Positions 1-8,097 of a stretch of 64,000 bases of DNA are shown piece by piece. The position numbers were made by a program, and so were the translations under genes. The number at the start of each line of letters is the position of its first letter. The first letter of the stretch is position 1. The stretch is from Halopseudomonas maritima. GTDB taxonomy: Bacteria > Pseudomonadota > Gammaproteobacteria > Pseudomonadales > Pseudomonadaceae. Where the stretch lies: contig NZ_CP079801.1 of NCBI RefSeq assembly GCF_021545785.1, forward strand, positions 1,798,001 through 1,862,000. The letters are read 5' to 3'. The notes below the pieces were generated by a model. That model saw only the letters and a list, made by a program, of their open reading frames with translations, did no database searches and was not told the DNA's origin.

Positions 1-66
1 AATAGGAAGTAGAGAAGGAATAAACCCCGCTATAAATATAATCAGGCCTCCCAGTATTATTCCCAT
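1..66 (-). CDS. Partial hydrophobic cassette protein (N-terminus only)
   Basis: An ATG at 66 preceded by GGAG opens a frame that runs off the left edge of the window. The 22 visible codons are almost all hydrophobic (MGIILGGLIIF... with Gly, Ile, Leu and Phe), so this is the first membrane segment or signal anchor of a membrane protein. It lies just downstream of an attC-like site and in the same orientation as the other cassette genes, so it is probably the next cassette in the array. The family cannot be named from this fragment. Confidence 0.45.
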   Translation of the reverse strand, partial: MGIILGGLIIFIAGFIPSLLPI

Positions 67-83
67 CTTTTACTCCAGTAACA

Positions 84-160
84 CATAACGTAGAGCTTTG
101 CGAAAACTTTTGTAACCGCGAAGCAGTGGAAAATTTTTCTGGCAACAGCGACTTTTTATG
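84..160 (-). other. Degenerate attC-like site
   Basis: On the minus strand the end of the preceding gene runs into an imperfect inverted repeat that ends with a CGTTATG core, as in the other cassette boundaries here. The opposite core is degraded (CTCATAA instead of GCCTAAC). The stop codon of the 156-638 gene lies inside the site, which is typical of gene cassettes. Confidence 0.45.
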
Positions 161-638
161 AGTTGACCTTAATAGCCTCAAAGATCTTGATGTACATGGG
201 CTTATTTTCACCGTAGTCCTTACGATCCGTTACCACTGTGATGCTGACGAAAGCCGCTCCAACTTCGACCGCTGCTACCACGTAGTAGGTTGGGGCAGAC
301 TCGCCCAGCCATACGCCTTCATACTCGCGTAACACCCCTGACTCAATTGAACGGACCGCAGTTTGGGGAGTATAGAAATCCTGTACGGAACTGAATCTGT
401 ATTCGGCGAACTCCTCCAAGCTTCCACCATTCTTGCTGTACGCGGTGGCCGTAATAGAAACACTGCCATCGGGGCTAGAAATTGAAAGGTAGTCAGAGTT
501 GGCATTTTGCTGCCAGTCTGCAGGCGCCTGCACCTCAAATACGTCACCAGCAGACGAATAGTACTTCATCTCTACTTCAGCACCTGCCACAGATGAGGCT
601 CCTACCAACCCCAAAATAAAAGCTTTGAATGTTTTCAT
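156..638 (-). CDS. Secreted or periplasmic cassette protein, unknown function
   Basis: A 160-residue protein whose first 20 residues (MKTFKAFILGLVGASSVAGA) form a clear Sec signal peptide with an AxA-like cleavage region. The mature part is mixed in character with several short hydrophobic strands (YYVVAAVEV, AFVSITVVT), consistent with a small beta-rich periplasmic domain of about 140 residues. I do not recognise the family. It is the only gene of its cassette, with attC-like sites on both sides, and is transcribed in the array direction. Confidence 0.7.
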   Translation of the reverse strand: MKTFKAFILGLVGASSVAGAEVEMKYYSSAGDVFEVQAPADWQQNANSDYLSISSPDGSVSITATAYSKNGGSLEEFAEYRFSSVQDFYTPQTAVRSIESGVLREYEGVWLGESAPTYYVVAAVEVGAAFVSITVVTDRKDYGENKPMYIKIFEAIKVNS

Positions 639-649
639 GCTGATTTACT

Positions 650-716
650 CATAACGCCAGGCTCTGGGCTGCATGGAGCGCAGCGTAATGCAGTCCCTAG
701 CAGCCGTTTGTTAGGC
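650..716 (-). other. attC site (cassette recombination site)
   Basis: Read on the minus strand the site begins GCCTAAC (RYYYAAC core) and ends CGTTATG, 67 bp in all. An inner imperfect dyad on the plus strand pairs GGGCTGCAT with ATGCAGTCCC. The TAA stop of the 711-2009 gene is formed by the GCCTAAC core. Confidence 0.8.
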
Positions 717-2009
717 ATGTTCCTCTCCCATACCAAGTCCTCTTAGTATCTCCCAAACTGGAAGAAATACACGTAATGCCTTGTACGAAAATCTTGGCAA
801 GTCGTCGCAGCAATAGATTTCATCCCATTTAACTTCAAAAATATAATCGAGATACCTAGAATAAACCTGTCTTAGTAAACCGGTCTGATATATATCCAAA
901 TTATGAGTAAAAACAGAGTTAATCATGCTTGTTTTAACTCCATACCAATCTGGAAGTGAAATCTCAGAGCGTACGCCTAAGCCATCAGTACTGCGAAAGC
1001 ATTTATCAAACTCTTCTTTTACTATTCGGATTGCTAGTCCATGAAAATTGGACTCCATAGACTCAAGCCAATACTCTCTTTCTGATTCGTCTATCTGATC
1101 ATAAATTGCCTGTATCTCAGAGACTCTCCCTTCTTTTGTGTCACCATAAACTTCATCATCAAGCGAAGAGCTTCTAAAAGAAGCAAAAGGGTTTAGAACA
1201 ACAGCATATATCACATTGGGATTTGGAAATTGTTGCCCAATTTCTCCCCATTGCTGCGTGGCATAGACAATCGAGTGCAGCCCCTCAGCTTCCAGTCTAT
1301 GAGAAATGGAGTTCGATATTGTATTTAATGCAGCCTTGCTCCAATCTGGTATCTTTTGGTCGTTATTTTTATCAGTATCTATCCAGCCTTCAATCTCTGG
1401 AAACTCTACTGCAACGGTATACATCGACCTGTCATCTAGTAGATTATTCTCAAACCACTGGTAATAAGACTCATCTGGATAATAGATGGTCAGTCTTATT
1501 TCTCCATTATCATCAGAGGGAATGAGCGCGGCTGAAGATTTGTTGTTTCCAAGTATTTCTTGCACAAATGCATCTCGAACTGTTCGCGTCGCCATAGGAG
1601 CTATTAAAATGCTATTTATCGCTCTCTCTGTTAATCCTGGGTAAATAGAACAAAAATGATTTGCGTATGCCAAAAGCTCTGTATATGCCTGTCTCTCGGT
1701 CTGTTTCGACTTCTTAAGCTCAATTATCGTTAAACCGATACATTCGGAATTACCAAACAAGTCAATACGTGTGGTTGAATCACCAGATTTTTCTAATCGA
1801 AGCTCTCTTGCAGAGAGAGTTAATGACTCAAGGCCATCAACCACCTCATTTATCTTTCTCTCGACAATTTGCTGAAAAAGAATACTTATTGGAGGGAATC
1901 CTTCACCATTCCACTCAATTGGATCACGTCGGCCATGAATCAAATCAGACAATGAGTCTTTATGATTATCAAATAAGTAGTCCCTGAAATCATTCTCGCT
2001 TAGCTGCAT
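711..2009 (-). CDS. PD-(D/E)XK nuclease-like cassette protein
   Basis: A 432-residue cytoplasmic protein. Residues about 80-115 contain RIDLFGN, then TIIELKKSKQTERQAYTEL. The spaced D...ExK pattern (Asp of RIDL, Glu and Lys of IELKK), followed by a Gln/Tyr-bearing helix, matches the core of restriction-endonuclease-like (PD-(D/E)XK, NucS/RecB-type) folds. The remaining 300 residues have no motif I can name. It is a single-gene cassette bounded by attC sites at 2041-2098 and 650-716, AT-rich relative to the chromosome, and its stop codon lies in the attC core. A role in DNA cleavage, such as defence against phage or plasmids, is inference from fold and context. It could also be a repair-type nuclease. 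Confidence 0.65.
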   Translation of the reverse strand: MQLSENDFRDYLFDNHKDSLSDLIHGRRDPIEWNGEGFPPISILFQQIVERKINEVVDGLESLTLSARELRLEKSGDSTTRIDLFGNSECIGLTIIELKKSKQTERQAYTELLAYANHFCSIYPGLTERAINSILIAPMATRTVRDAFVQEILGNNKSSAALIPSDDNGEIRLTIYYPDESYYQWFENNLLDDRSMYTVAVEFPEIEGWIDTDKNNDQKIPDWSKAALNTISNSISHRLEAEGLHSIVYATQQWGEIGQQFPNPNVIYAVVLNPFASFRSSSLDDEVYGDTKEGRVSEIQAIYDQIDESEREYWLESMESNFHGLAIRIVKEEFDKCFRSTDGLGVRSEISLPDWYGVKTSMINSVFTHNLDIYQTGLLRQVYSRYLDYIFEVKWDEIYCCDDLPRFSYKALRVFLPVWEILRGLGMGEEHA

Positions 2010-2040
2010 TTCTATATCCGTACTAGTTCGATGTTACTTT

Positions 2041-2098
2041 GCCTAACGCAAAGCTCAGCCGAGCGCTTTAGCGCATCGGCTGTAGCGTATTGTTAGGA
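2041..2098 (-). other. attC site (cassette recombination site)
   Basis: A 58-bp site flanked by both cores: TCCTAAC...GCGTTAGGC on the minus strand. Inside is a strong dyad, GCCGAGCGC pairing with GCGC(AT)CGGC. It separates the nuclease-like cassette from the small Trp-rich cassette. Confidence 0.85.
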
Positions 2099-2102
2099 GT
2101 GG

Positions 2103-2273
2103 TTATTTTCGCCAATGTCCCATTACCCACTCCCATTGACGATGATTATAGTCCCAGCGCCAGTGCGCTCTTACCCACTCGGTTTTGCCAATGGGCTTAG
2201 GAGTCTTAATGTTCTGGGGTCTGTCCGGTGGCTTTGGCGGTCTTGGTGGCCGTGGCGGTTTAATTCTTCGCAT
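2103..2273 (-). CDS. Small proline- and tryptophan-rich cassette protein (56 aa)
   Basis: ATG at 2273 is preceded by AAGGAG seven bases upstream, a strong ribosome-binding site. The 56-residue product has a basic Pro-rich first half (KPPRPPRPPKPP) and a Trp/His-rich second half with spaced aromatic units (WVRAHWRW...WEWVMGHW). This resembles WxxGxW-type repeats of small envelope-associated proteins, but it carries no signal peptide. The stop codon lies four bases before the attC core at 2098. It is the first cassette after the attI-like region, the position normally expressed best in an integron. Function unknown. Confidence 0.6.
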   Translation of the reverse strand: MRRIKPPRPPRPPKPPDRPQNIKTPKPIGKTEWVRAHWRWDYNHRQWEWVMGHWRK

Positions 2274-2373
2274 AACGTATCTCCTTTCTACGGGTGTAGT
2301 CGGGACAACGACTGCAGACCTCCATTGTTCCCCATTAAAAGCACATTAGCCGAGCTGGCTAAATATGTAGATC

Positions 2374-2680
2374 TCCTAACAGTGATTAGATCGCACTAAC
2401 TTTAATACGCGGCATAACGCCGGATGAGGCGATCTAATATTTTCTTATATTTCAATGGATTAGCGGCCATCGCGCACGAGTGCTGAACGTTAAACCGCAC
2501 GAGGCTTAACGCTCCACTGATCGACGGCAGTGGCTTGCACGCAGGTGAGGGTGCTGTCGGGTATTCGAGATGAAGTGTGTCGAGTCTATGTAGCATCCAT
2601 GCCTCCTGACGGGGCCGCGAGAAGTGCGGTGATTTGATAGTGCTACTACACGCGTCGTTTGCCAACCCTGAATTAGGCTA
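2374..2680 (-). repeat. attI-like array head, copy 1 (direct repeat of 35574-35880)
   Basis: A 300-bp segment collinear without gaps with 35574-35880; I count about 80% identity by hand. Both copies end, in the array direction, with AGTGCGATCTA...ACTGTTAGGA, i.e. a GTTAGGA crossover core, and cassettes begin immediately after. That position and core fit an integron attI with its upstream promoter region. The best conserved blocks are TCGCACTAACTTTAATACGC, GAAGTGCGGT and GCCAACCCTG. On the minus strand the last one reads TTGGCA, a possible -35 of a cassette promoter. No integrase gene is adjacent. Confidence 0.6.
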
Positions 2681-3082
2681 AAGATTAGGTGAAGTAGCGC
2701 GGCCTTGGCGCGCAAATACGGACGTGGCGAATGCACGGACCCAAGTCCCGTTTACGCGGGCGAGTAGCGCAGATTTATCGGGAAAAAGAAGCGTAGGGTG
2801 TCTGAGGAGCGAAGCGACGAGTTTTCGCGTGGCCGGCGAGGCTTCCCCGATAAATCGAGCAACGCAGCGAACCCGAAGGGCCGCGTAGTCGGGTGCCCGG
2901 GGGGATCGCCAAGGGGGGCCGGGCAAGCGGCCCCCTTTGGCTCGCCGGGAAGGCGAAAGGCGGGTTATCAGACAGCGCCGAAGTGACCGGCATGACCGCC
3001 AAACCCCATAGATCCTCGCCTTCGCGAGGGTGGCGTGATGATAGGGTCCACGATTCAGGGCTATCCGAGCGCAGGTTTCGGG
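2681..3082. other. GC-rich intergenic region with patchy similarity to 35881-36070
   Basis: No convincing gene. The stretch holds short blocks shared with the sequence beyond the other attI-like repeat, such as GTGGCG(A/G)ATGCAC, CCCGTTTAC and GGCTCGCC. It also holds a small hairpin near 3013-3032 (CTCGC-CTTC-GCGAG). The similarity suggests the duplicated unit extends past the attI-like core and has since decayed. Confidence 0.45.
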
Positions 3083-3940
3083 TTAAGCCCGTTGCCGAAA
3101 CACCAACACCAACCCCAGCACAATCGCCCCCATCCCCAACAAACTCAACGCCGCCATGCGGTTGCCGAGGAACAGGAAATCCAGCAACGCCGTACAACCG
3201 GGCATCAGGTAGAACAGACTGGTCACGTTGACCAAGTTGCCCATCCGAATCAGCCGGTACAGCAGCAAGGTCGCTCCGACCGAGATCAGCACACCCATGT
3301 ACAGCAGCGGCACGACAAAGCCGACGGTCCATTCCACCTCAAACGGCTGAAAGGGTACGACCACCGCGCACATCAGCAGGCCGATGGCGTATTGCAGCGG
3401 CAGCACGTCCATGGGTGATTGCTGAATACCCTTCTGGAAGATCGAACCCAGGGTGATGCACAGCAGCGCTGCCAACGACAGGCCGATGCCCAGCAGCGAG
3501 AAACGCGCCGCCAGCAGGCTGTCGAGCACCACCAGCGTCAGGCCGCCGAGCGCCAGCAGCAAACCCAATACCCGCAACAGGTTGGCGCGGCGTTCAACCA
3601 GCATCAGGGTGAGGATTGGCTGCACGCCCAGTACCGTCGCCAGCACCCCGGGCGTGAGCCCGGCGTCCAGCGAGAGCAGGTAGAAGATGGTGTAGCCGCC
3701 GGTCAGCAGTACCCCGACCAGGGCTACCTGCTTGCGGGTACCGCGCGCTGGCAACCAGCGCCGCCGGGTGAGCGCCAGCAGCCCGAGGGCGGCGCAGGCC
3801 AGTACAAAGCGCAGCAGCAGAAATGCAAAGGCCGAGGCGTGTTCCAGCCCCCATTTGGAGAAGATCGCGCCCGCGCTCCACAGCAATACGAACAGCGCAG
3901 TCGGGCCGATGGCGGCCCAGTTCAAACGTTGAATAACCAT
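3083..3940 (-). CDS. EamA/DMT-family transporter
   Basis: A 285-residue integral membrane protein with about ten predicted hydrophobic helices in two repeats. This is the usual size and plan of drug/metabolite-transporter (EamA, RhaT-like) exporters in the inner membrane. The N-terminal repeat contains FVLLWSAGAIFSKWGLEHAS and the second begins near GIGLSLAALLCITLGSIFQKG. Substrates of this family include amino acids, purines and other small metabolites; nothing in the sequence decides which. It stands alone between the left array head and the purine island, with a possible leader ORF upstream. Confidence 0.85.
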   Translation of the reverse strand: MVIQRLNWAAIGPTALFVLLWSAGAIFSKWGLEHASAFAFLLLRFVLACAALGLLALTRRRWLPARGTRKQVALVGVLLTGGYTIFYLLSLDAGLTPGVLATVLGVQPILTLMLVERRANLLRVLGLLLALGGLTLVVLDSLLAARFSLLGIGLSLAALLCITLGSIFQKGIQQSPMDVLPLQYAIGLLMCAVVVPFQPFEVEWTVGFVVPLLYMGVLISVGATLLLYRLIRMGNLVNVTSLFYLMPGCTALLDFLFLGNRMAALSLLGMGAIVLGLVLVFRQRA

Positions 3941-4582
3941 ATGTCACCTGTCAGGACACAGGTTCGCCCCACGGCAATACGCCAGTCAGGGAGAACAGAA
4001 ATCAGAAAAGGGGTAGCGAGATCAGTGCGCCGGTGGCGGTGAAGCCACTGCAGCCACGATGGCTACGCCGGGAGGGGTGACCGGCAGGCAGGCCACGGCA
4101 GCCTGCACACGCGCAACCACACCGGCAAGCGCGGGGCGGTTTACAACAGCGGTGGTCTGGGCAGTGGACATGCGGTCACTCTGGACAGGTAAAAACGAAA
4201 ACGTCGTCGTTTGACGACTCAAGGAGACTAGCACTGGCTTGATGCCTGGGCAAGCTGCAGGGCTGGGCCGCACTTGCGCTGAAGGCGTCCGGCGGGGTGG
4301 TTTGGTGCGCCTGGATCCCCCGCCTGCGCGGGGGATGACGGTAAGAGGGCGCGGGAGGATGACGGCATGGAGGGCTGGGCAATCAGCCCCCTCGGCTCGC
4401 CGTGAAAGGCGAAAGGCGAGCTAGAACGCGGCGTAGTGAGCGACCCAACGGTGCACTGATGGAGGCGACACGGCCACGGCACGCTGTGGCCCTACGAAAG
4501 CCGAGACGCCGAAAGGCATGAACACAGACCTTGATGAAGCACGGCGACCCGCTGGCCGAGTTGGAACCCGGCCGTCCCGGAA
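3941..4582. other. Intergenic region between the EamA gene and the amidohydrolase
   Basis: No secure gene. It contains a minus-strand 49-codon ORF (4022-4171, Ala/Val/Pro-rich, no good ribosome-binding site). A perfect dyad GTCGTC-GTTT-GACGAC lies at 4203-4218, near the likely promoter for the EamA transcript. A GC hairpin lies around 4314-4336 (ATCCCCCGC...GCGGGGGAT), and a REP-like palindrome at about 4467-4490 (GGCCACGGCACGCTGTGGCC), related to the one at 38254. Confidence 0.5.
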
Positions 4583-5935
4583 TCAACTACGAATCAGCTG
4601 CGCTACCGACTCCTGCACCCGCGCCGTCAGCTCGGCCTCATCCAAGCCGCAGATGTCGCCGTTGTTCACTGCCGGGCGGCCCTGGATAAAGCTGTACTTC
4701 ACGCTGGCCGGCTCACCGCACATCAAGGGTGCGATGAGGGGGCTGTGCACGCCGGCAAAGCGGGGCTGGTTGATGTCGAACAGCACCAGGTCGGCGGCCA
4801 TGCCCACGGTGATCTCGCCCACATCGTGCAGGCCCAGCAGCTTGGCGCCGTTGCGGCTACCCCAGCCGAGCACCTGTTCCAGCGTGGTGGCGTCCGGGCC
4901 GTGCACAGCGCGGTGGATCAGCCAGGCGAGGTTCAGCTCCTGCAGCATGGAGCCGGACTCGGCAGAGGCGGAGCCGTCCACACCCAGGGTGATCGCCATA
5001 CCTGCCTGCTCCATCTTGATGGCCGGGGCAATGCCGCTGCCCAGACGGCAGTTGGATGTGGGGCAGTGCGCGATGCCGGTGCCGGTAGTGGCGAGGCGGT
5101 CGATGATGTAGTCGTCGCAATGCACCAGATGGGCAAACCACACATCGTCGCCCAGCCAGCCGCACTCACCGGCGTAATCCACCGCGCGTTTGCCGTACTT
5201 TTTCAGCGAGGCAACTTCATCAAAGTCCACTTCCAGCAGGTGCGAGTGCATGCCCAGCGTGAACTCGCGGGCGTAGGCGGCCTGTTCGCGCAGGCCGTCC
5301 GGGTCGCTGGAGTGAATCAGGCTGGTTGGCGCTACTACCAGCTTGCGCATGGCGTCGCCGCCGTCCTGGTGATAGCGCACGCGGCTGGCGTCCAGCCGCG
5401 CGATGATCTGCTCGATGCTTTCCGGGGAGATGCCGTGCTCAATCATGCCGTGATGGCTGCCCACCGAGGTGGCACTGCCGCGGCACAGCACCAGACGCAT
5501 GCCCAGCTCGTCGGCGGCGCGCCAGACGGCATCTTCCAGTTCAGGGCTGGTGGTGGCGTGATAGAGGTAATGATGATCTGCGCAGGTGGTGCCACCAGAG
5601 CGCAGCAGCTCGTACAAGCCCAGCCGCGCAGCGTGGTACATCAGCTCCGGCGTGACCTTGGGCCAGTAACGGTAGGGCACCGAGCCCAGCCAATCGTTGA
5701 GGTTCTGGTTCAGGCCTTCTGGCACGCCCTTCATGATGGATTGGGCCAGGTGATGGTGGGTGTTCACCAAGCCGGGCCAGACCACGCAGCCGCGCGCGTC
5801 GATCAGGGTTTCACCTGCGGCCAGCGCCAGATCGCAACCCAGCTCGGTAATCTTGCCATCGCTGATGCGGATATCCGTCGCGTTAGCGGCGGTGGGGGAA
5901 AAAACAGCTTGTGCGTTCTTGATCAGGTAAGTCAC
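4583..5935 (-). CDS. Amidohydrolase, nucleobase/pterin deaminase-like
   Basis: A 450-residue metal-dependent deaminase of the amidohydrolase superfamily (cog0402 type). The barrel motifs are visible: HHHL after GLVNT (metal His pair), HSHLLE (later metal/substrate His), HLVHCDD, and VDGSAS (metal Asp). The overall pattern resembles 8-oxoguanine and isoxanthopterin deaminases, and the 30585 gene is a paralogue. I start it at the GTG at 5935, which has GGAG upstream. The longer frame would begin inside a transposon-like terminal-repeat remnant at 5984-6013. It is divergent from a 2OG oxygenase at 7041. The substrate is uncertain; deamination of an oxidised purine or a pterin is the best inference. 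Confidence 0.85.
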   Translation of the reverse strand: MTYLIKNAQAVFSPTAANATDIRISDGKITELGCDLALAAGETLIDARGCVVWPGLVNTHHHLAQSIMKGVPEGLNQNLNDWLGSVPYRYWPKVTPELMYHAARLGLYELLRSGGTTCADHHYLYHATTSPELEDAVWRAADELGMRLVLCRGSATSVGSHHGMIEHGISPESIEQIIARLDASRVRYHQDGGDAMRKLVVAPTSLIHSSDPDGLREQAAYAREFTLGMHSHLLEVDFDEVASLKKYGKRAVDYAGECGWLGDDVWFAHLVHCDDYIIDRLATTGTGIAHCPTSNCRLGSGIAPAIKMEQAGMAITLGVDGSASAESGSMLQELNLAWLIHRAVHGPDATTLEQVLGWGSRNGAKLLGLHDVGEITVGMAADLVLFDINQPRFAGVHSPLIAPLMCGEPASVKYSFIQGRPAVNNGDICGLDEAELTARVQESVAQLIRS

Positions 5936-5983
5936 GGAGGTACTGCTCCTCTGTTGCTGCCAAAGAGCAATGTCCCGGAGTGA

Positions 5984-6013
5984 GGGAATCACTGATCAAT
6001 TCCGCATGCCCCT
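5984..6013. repeat. Solo terminal-repeat remnant of the local MITE
   Basis: This 30-bp stretch matches the end of the nearby miniature elements (GGGAA-CACTGAT-AATTCCGCATGCCC) with two or three changes but has no partner end. It is probably the scar of an older or decayed copy. It shows that the upstream in-frame extension of the amidohydrolase is not coding. Confidence 0.6.
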
Positions 6014-6066
6014 GACCGCTTCTACTCTGTCGCCTGGTATTGAAATGACCGCAGCGTGCGGCCCTA

Positions 6067-6345
6067 GGGAAGCACTGATTAATTCCACACGCGCTCTGCG
6101 AGAGCTCAAGCGGGCAGATGCAAGGCGCGATGTGCAGCCAATAGTGGTTCTATTGGCAAGCAGCGCAACGCAGCAGATGCATGCTTGAGCGCTCGCCCTA
6201 CGGGGCGTACAGGCTGGGCTGCACTCTGCGTTGTGATTTCTCGACAGGTCCAGACATGCCTTCGAAACCACGCCTTGATTGCAGCCCAGCCGAATGCGGC
6301 CCAGCCTGAACGCCAGAGGGCATGCGGAATTAATCAGTGCTTCCC
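6067..6345. mobile_element. MITE copy 1 (279 bp)
   Basis: Bounded by near-perfect terminal inverted repeats GGGAAGCACTGATTAATTCC and its complement. The interior has nested dyads: CCAATAG-TGGTT-CTATTGG, GCTCAAGC paired with GCTTGAGC, and GCCC-TAC-GGGGC. It encodes no transposase, so it would depend on one acting in trans. Copy 2 lies 253 bp away in the same orientation. A clean target duplication is not evident here. Confidence 0.8.
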
Positions 6346-6598
6346 TGGAGTAACAAGTGCAATTTTTTGACCAACCTTTCAGCCGCGCTACAGCCGCCGT
6401 TTCATCGGGTATCCGCCGTAAAAAGCGGGCGCAGGGTGAGCAAAACCAGTGCAAGTGGTCAGCTTTTGCGCGATCACGGTGCAATCTAAGCGCTCAAAAC
6501 CAAACTGTCGATTTGCGAAAGGCCACGCCAGCCGGCGCGTTCGTCGGATTTGCCCGAGTTGGCGCAATTACTGCTTGAGTATTTGTGCCTGAGGCTTA
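6346..6598. other. Spacer between the two MITE copies
   Basis: About 250 bp with no supported gene, no clear promoter and no strong hairpin. The two MITEs may have landed independently or arisen by local duplication. Confidence 0.4.
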
Positions 6599-6862
6599 GG
6601 GAAGCGCTGATCAATTCCACACGCCCTCTGCGAGTGCTCAAGCATGTAGCTGCAAGGCGTGCTGTGCAGCCAATAGTGGTTCTATTGGCAAGCAGCGCAA
6701 CACAGCAGATGCATGCTTGAGCGCTCGCCCTACGGGGCGTACAGGCTGGACCGCACTCTGCGTTGTAATTTCTCGACAGGTCCCGACATGCCTTCGAAAC
6801 CACGCCTTGATTGCGGCCCAACCTGAATGCCAGAGGGCATGCGGAATTAATCGGTGCTTCCC
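6599..6862. mobile_element. MITE copy 2 (264 bp)
   Basis: Same terminal inverted repeats and interior as copy 1, about 15 bp shorter because of a small deletion near the right end. It is flanked on both sides by TTA, a plausible 3-bp target duplication. No coding capacity. Confidence 0.8.
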
Positions 6863-7040
6863 TTATCCTCGGCAACGTGAGTAGAAGCTGTCAGGGGGCA
6901 ACACCCCAGGTCATTGCTCAGTTAGCGGACAATGCGCATAGCGCGGTGACGCGGACTGACAGGCCACAGCCTCCTTCCACCTCCCGCCCGCGTCATTCTC
7001 CGCCCCATTTGCTCCCAACGGGACTACTCGGAGATTCACC
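6863..7040 (+). promoter_or_regulatory. Upstream region of the 2OG oxygenase at 7041
   Basis: The 178 bp upstream of the oxygenase contain a ribosome-binding site (CGGAG, 7030-7034). A segment GAGTAGAAGCTGTCAGGGG near 6880-6900 is an inverted partial copy of sequence at about 6007-6027, on the far side of the MITE cluster. I see no convincing sigma-54 or sigma-70 promoter pair. Confidence 0.35.
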
Positions 7041-8054
7041 ATGACAACCGCAACAACCCCTGAATACGGCCTGAAAGAACTGCAGCTGGAAACCACCTTC
7101 GGCGGCATGGGCAAGGAAACTGCCCGCGATATTCCGCTGATCGACCTGACCGATTTCGAAGCCCGCCGCAGCGAGATCACCGAGCAGTTGTGGAACGCCG
7201 CCACCGAGGTTGGCTTCTTTCAGCTGGTCAATCACGGTCTGGACGTGAAGCTGGTGCAGCGCGCCTTCGACCTGTCTGAAGCCTTCTTCGCCCTGCCAAA
7301 CGAAGAGAAAGCGCGCTTTGCGCTGAAAAAGGGCCTGAACAGCGGTTGGGAGTTTATGTCGCAGGTGCGCCCGTCCACCCGCACGGCCGATCAGAAAGAA
7401 TCCTTCCAGATCACCCTGCCGCACATGGATGACCTGTGGCCCAACCAAACCGTGGTGCCGGAATTCCACCGCATCCTGCTGGACTTTGAATACCGCGCCT
7501 GGCAGCTGGGCATGCAGGTGCTGTCCTGCTTTGCCGAGCGCCTCGGGTTTGCACGCGACTTTTTCACCAAGGCGCATGACCGCCGCCAGCCTGACTATCA
7601 AAGCACCCTGCGCCTGCTGCATTACCTGGCCATGCCGGAAGATGATCAGGACGAAAGCCTGTGGCGCGCCGGTGCACACACCGACTTTGACTGCCTGACC
7701 ATGGTGTTCCAGAAGGAGGGTCAGGGCGGCCTGCAGGTCAGCCCGGGCAAAGACGCCGAAGGCGCCGGTGACAACCGCGAGTGGAGCAGCGTGATTCCGC
7801 GTGACGACATCATCACCTGCAACATCGGTGACATGCTGATGCGCTGGAGCGACGACCAGCTCAAGTCCACCCTGCACCGCGTACGCATGCCGAGGCCCGG
7901 CGAGTACCGCGGCCCGCGCTACAGCATGGCGTTCTTCTGCCAGGCCAATAAAGACGTGATGATCGAGAGCCCCGCCGGCAAGTACCCGCCGATTTCAGCA
8001 GCCGATTATCTGCTGCAACGCATTCAGGCCAACTTTGCGGAAGCCAAGAAGTAA
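7041..8054 (+). CDS. 2-oxoglutarate/Fe(II)-dependent oxygenase, isopenicillin-N-synthase family
   Basis: A 337-residue non-haem iron oxygenase. The N-terminal DIOX_N part contains IPLIDLTDF and VGFFQLVNHG. The C-terminal catalytic part carries the iron ligands HTDFD (His, Asp) and LHRVR (His), and the 2-oxoglutarate-binding Arg in RYSMAFF. Family members hydroxylate, demethylate or desaturate small molecules using O2 and 2-oxoglutarate; thymine-7-hydroxylase is a relative that acts on a nucleobase. This copy has a 20-residue N-terminal extension compared with its two paralogues at 24554 and 29322. It is divergent from an amidohydrolase and is followed by a terminator hairpin. Substrate unknown, probably purine-like by context. 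Confidence 0.87.
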   Translation: MTTATTPEYGLKELQLETTFGGMGKETARDIPLIDLTDFEARRSEITEQLWNAATEVGFFQLVNHGLDVKLVQRAFDLSEAFFALPNEEKARFALKKGLNSGWEFMSQVRPSTRTADQKESFQITLPHMDDLWPNQTVVPEFHRILLDFEYRAWQLGMQVLSCFAERLGFARDFFTKAHDRRQPDYQSTLRLLHYLAMPEDDQDESLWRAGAHTDFDCLTMVFQKEGQGGLQVSPGKDAEGAGDNREWSSVIPRDDIITCNIGDMLMRWSDDQLKSTLHRVRMPRPGEYRGPRYSMAFFCQANKDVMIESPAGKYPPISAADYLLQRIQANFAEAKK

Positions 8055-8068
8055 CCCGCAGCGCTAGA

Positions 8069-8092
8069 CACCCGGCCAGCGCGCCGGGTGTG
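8069..8092 (+). terminator. Rho-independent-like terminator
   Basis: A perfect 9-bp stem ACACCCGGC/GCCGGGTGT with a 6-nt loop, just after the oxygenase stop and before the convergent HD-domain gene. The T-run is weak (GTTGTCTC). Confidence 0.65.
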
Positions 8093-8097
8093 TTGTC

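Noticed and set aside
2402..2665. An 87-codon ORF conserved in both array-head repeats (also 35602-35865).
   Set aside because: The two copies differ more in protein (about 67% identity by hand) than in DNA (about 80%), so there is no sign of selection on the protein. The frame is better explained as chance within a conserved attI/promoter region.
4022..4171. A 49-codon minus-strand ORF upstream of the EamA gene, possibly a leader peptide.
   Set aside because: There is no ribosome-binding site, the Ala/Val/Pro composition is what GC-rich sequence gives by chance, and no attenuator-like hairpin follows.
5936..5992. A longer start for the 4583 amidohydrolase.
   Set aside because: The extra codons extend towards and into a MITE end remnant, and GGAG stands before the GTG at 5935.
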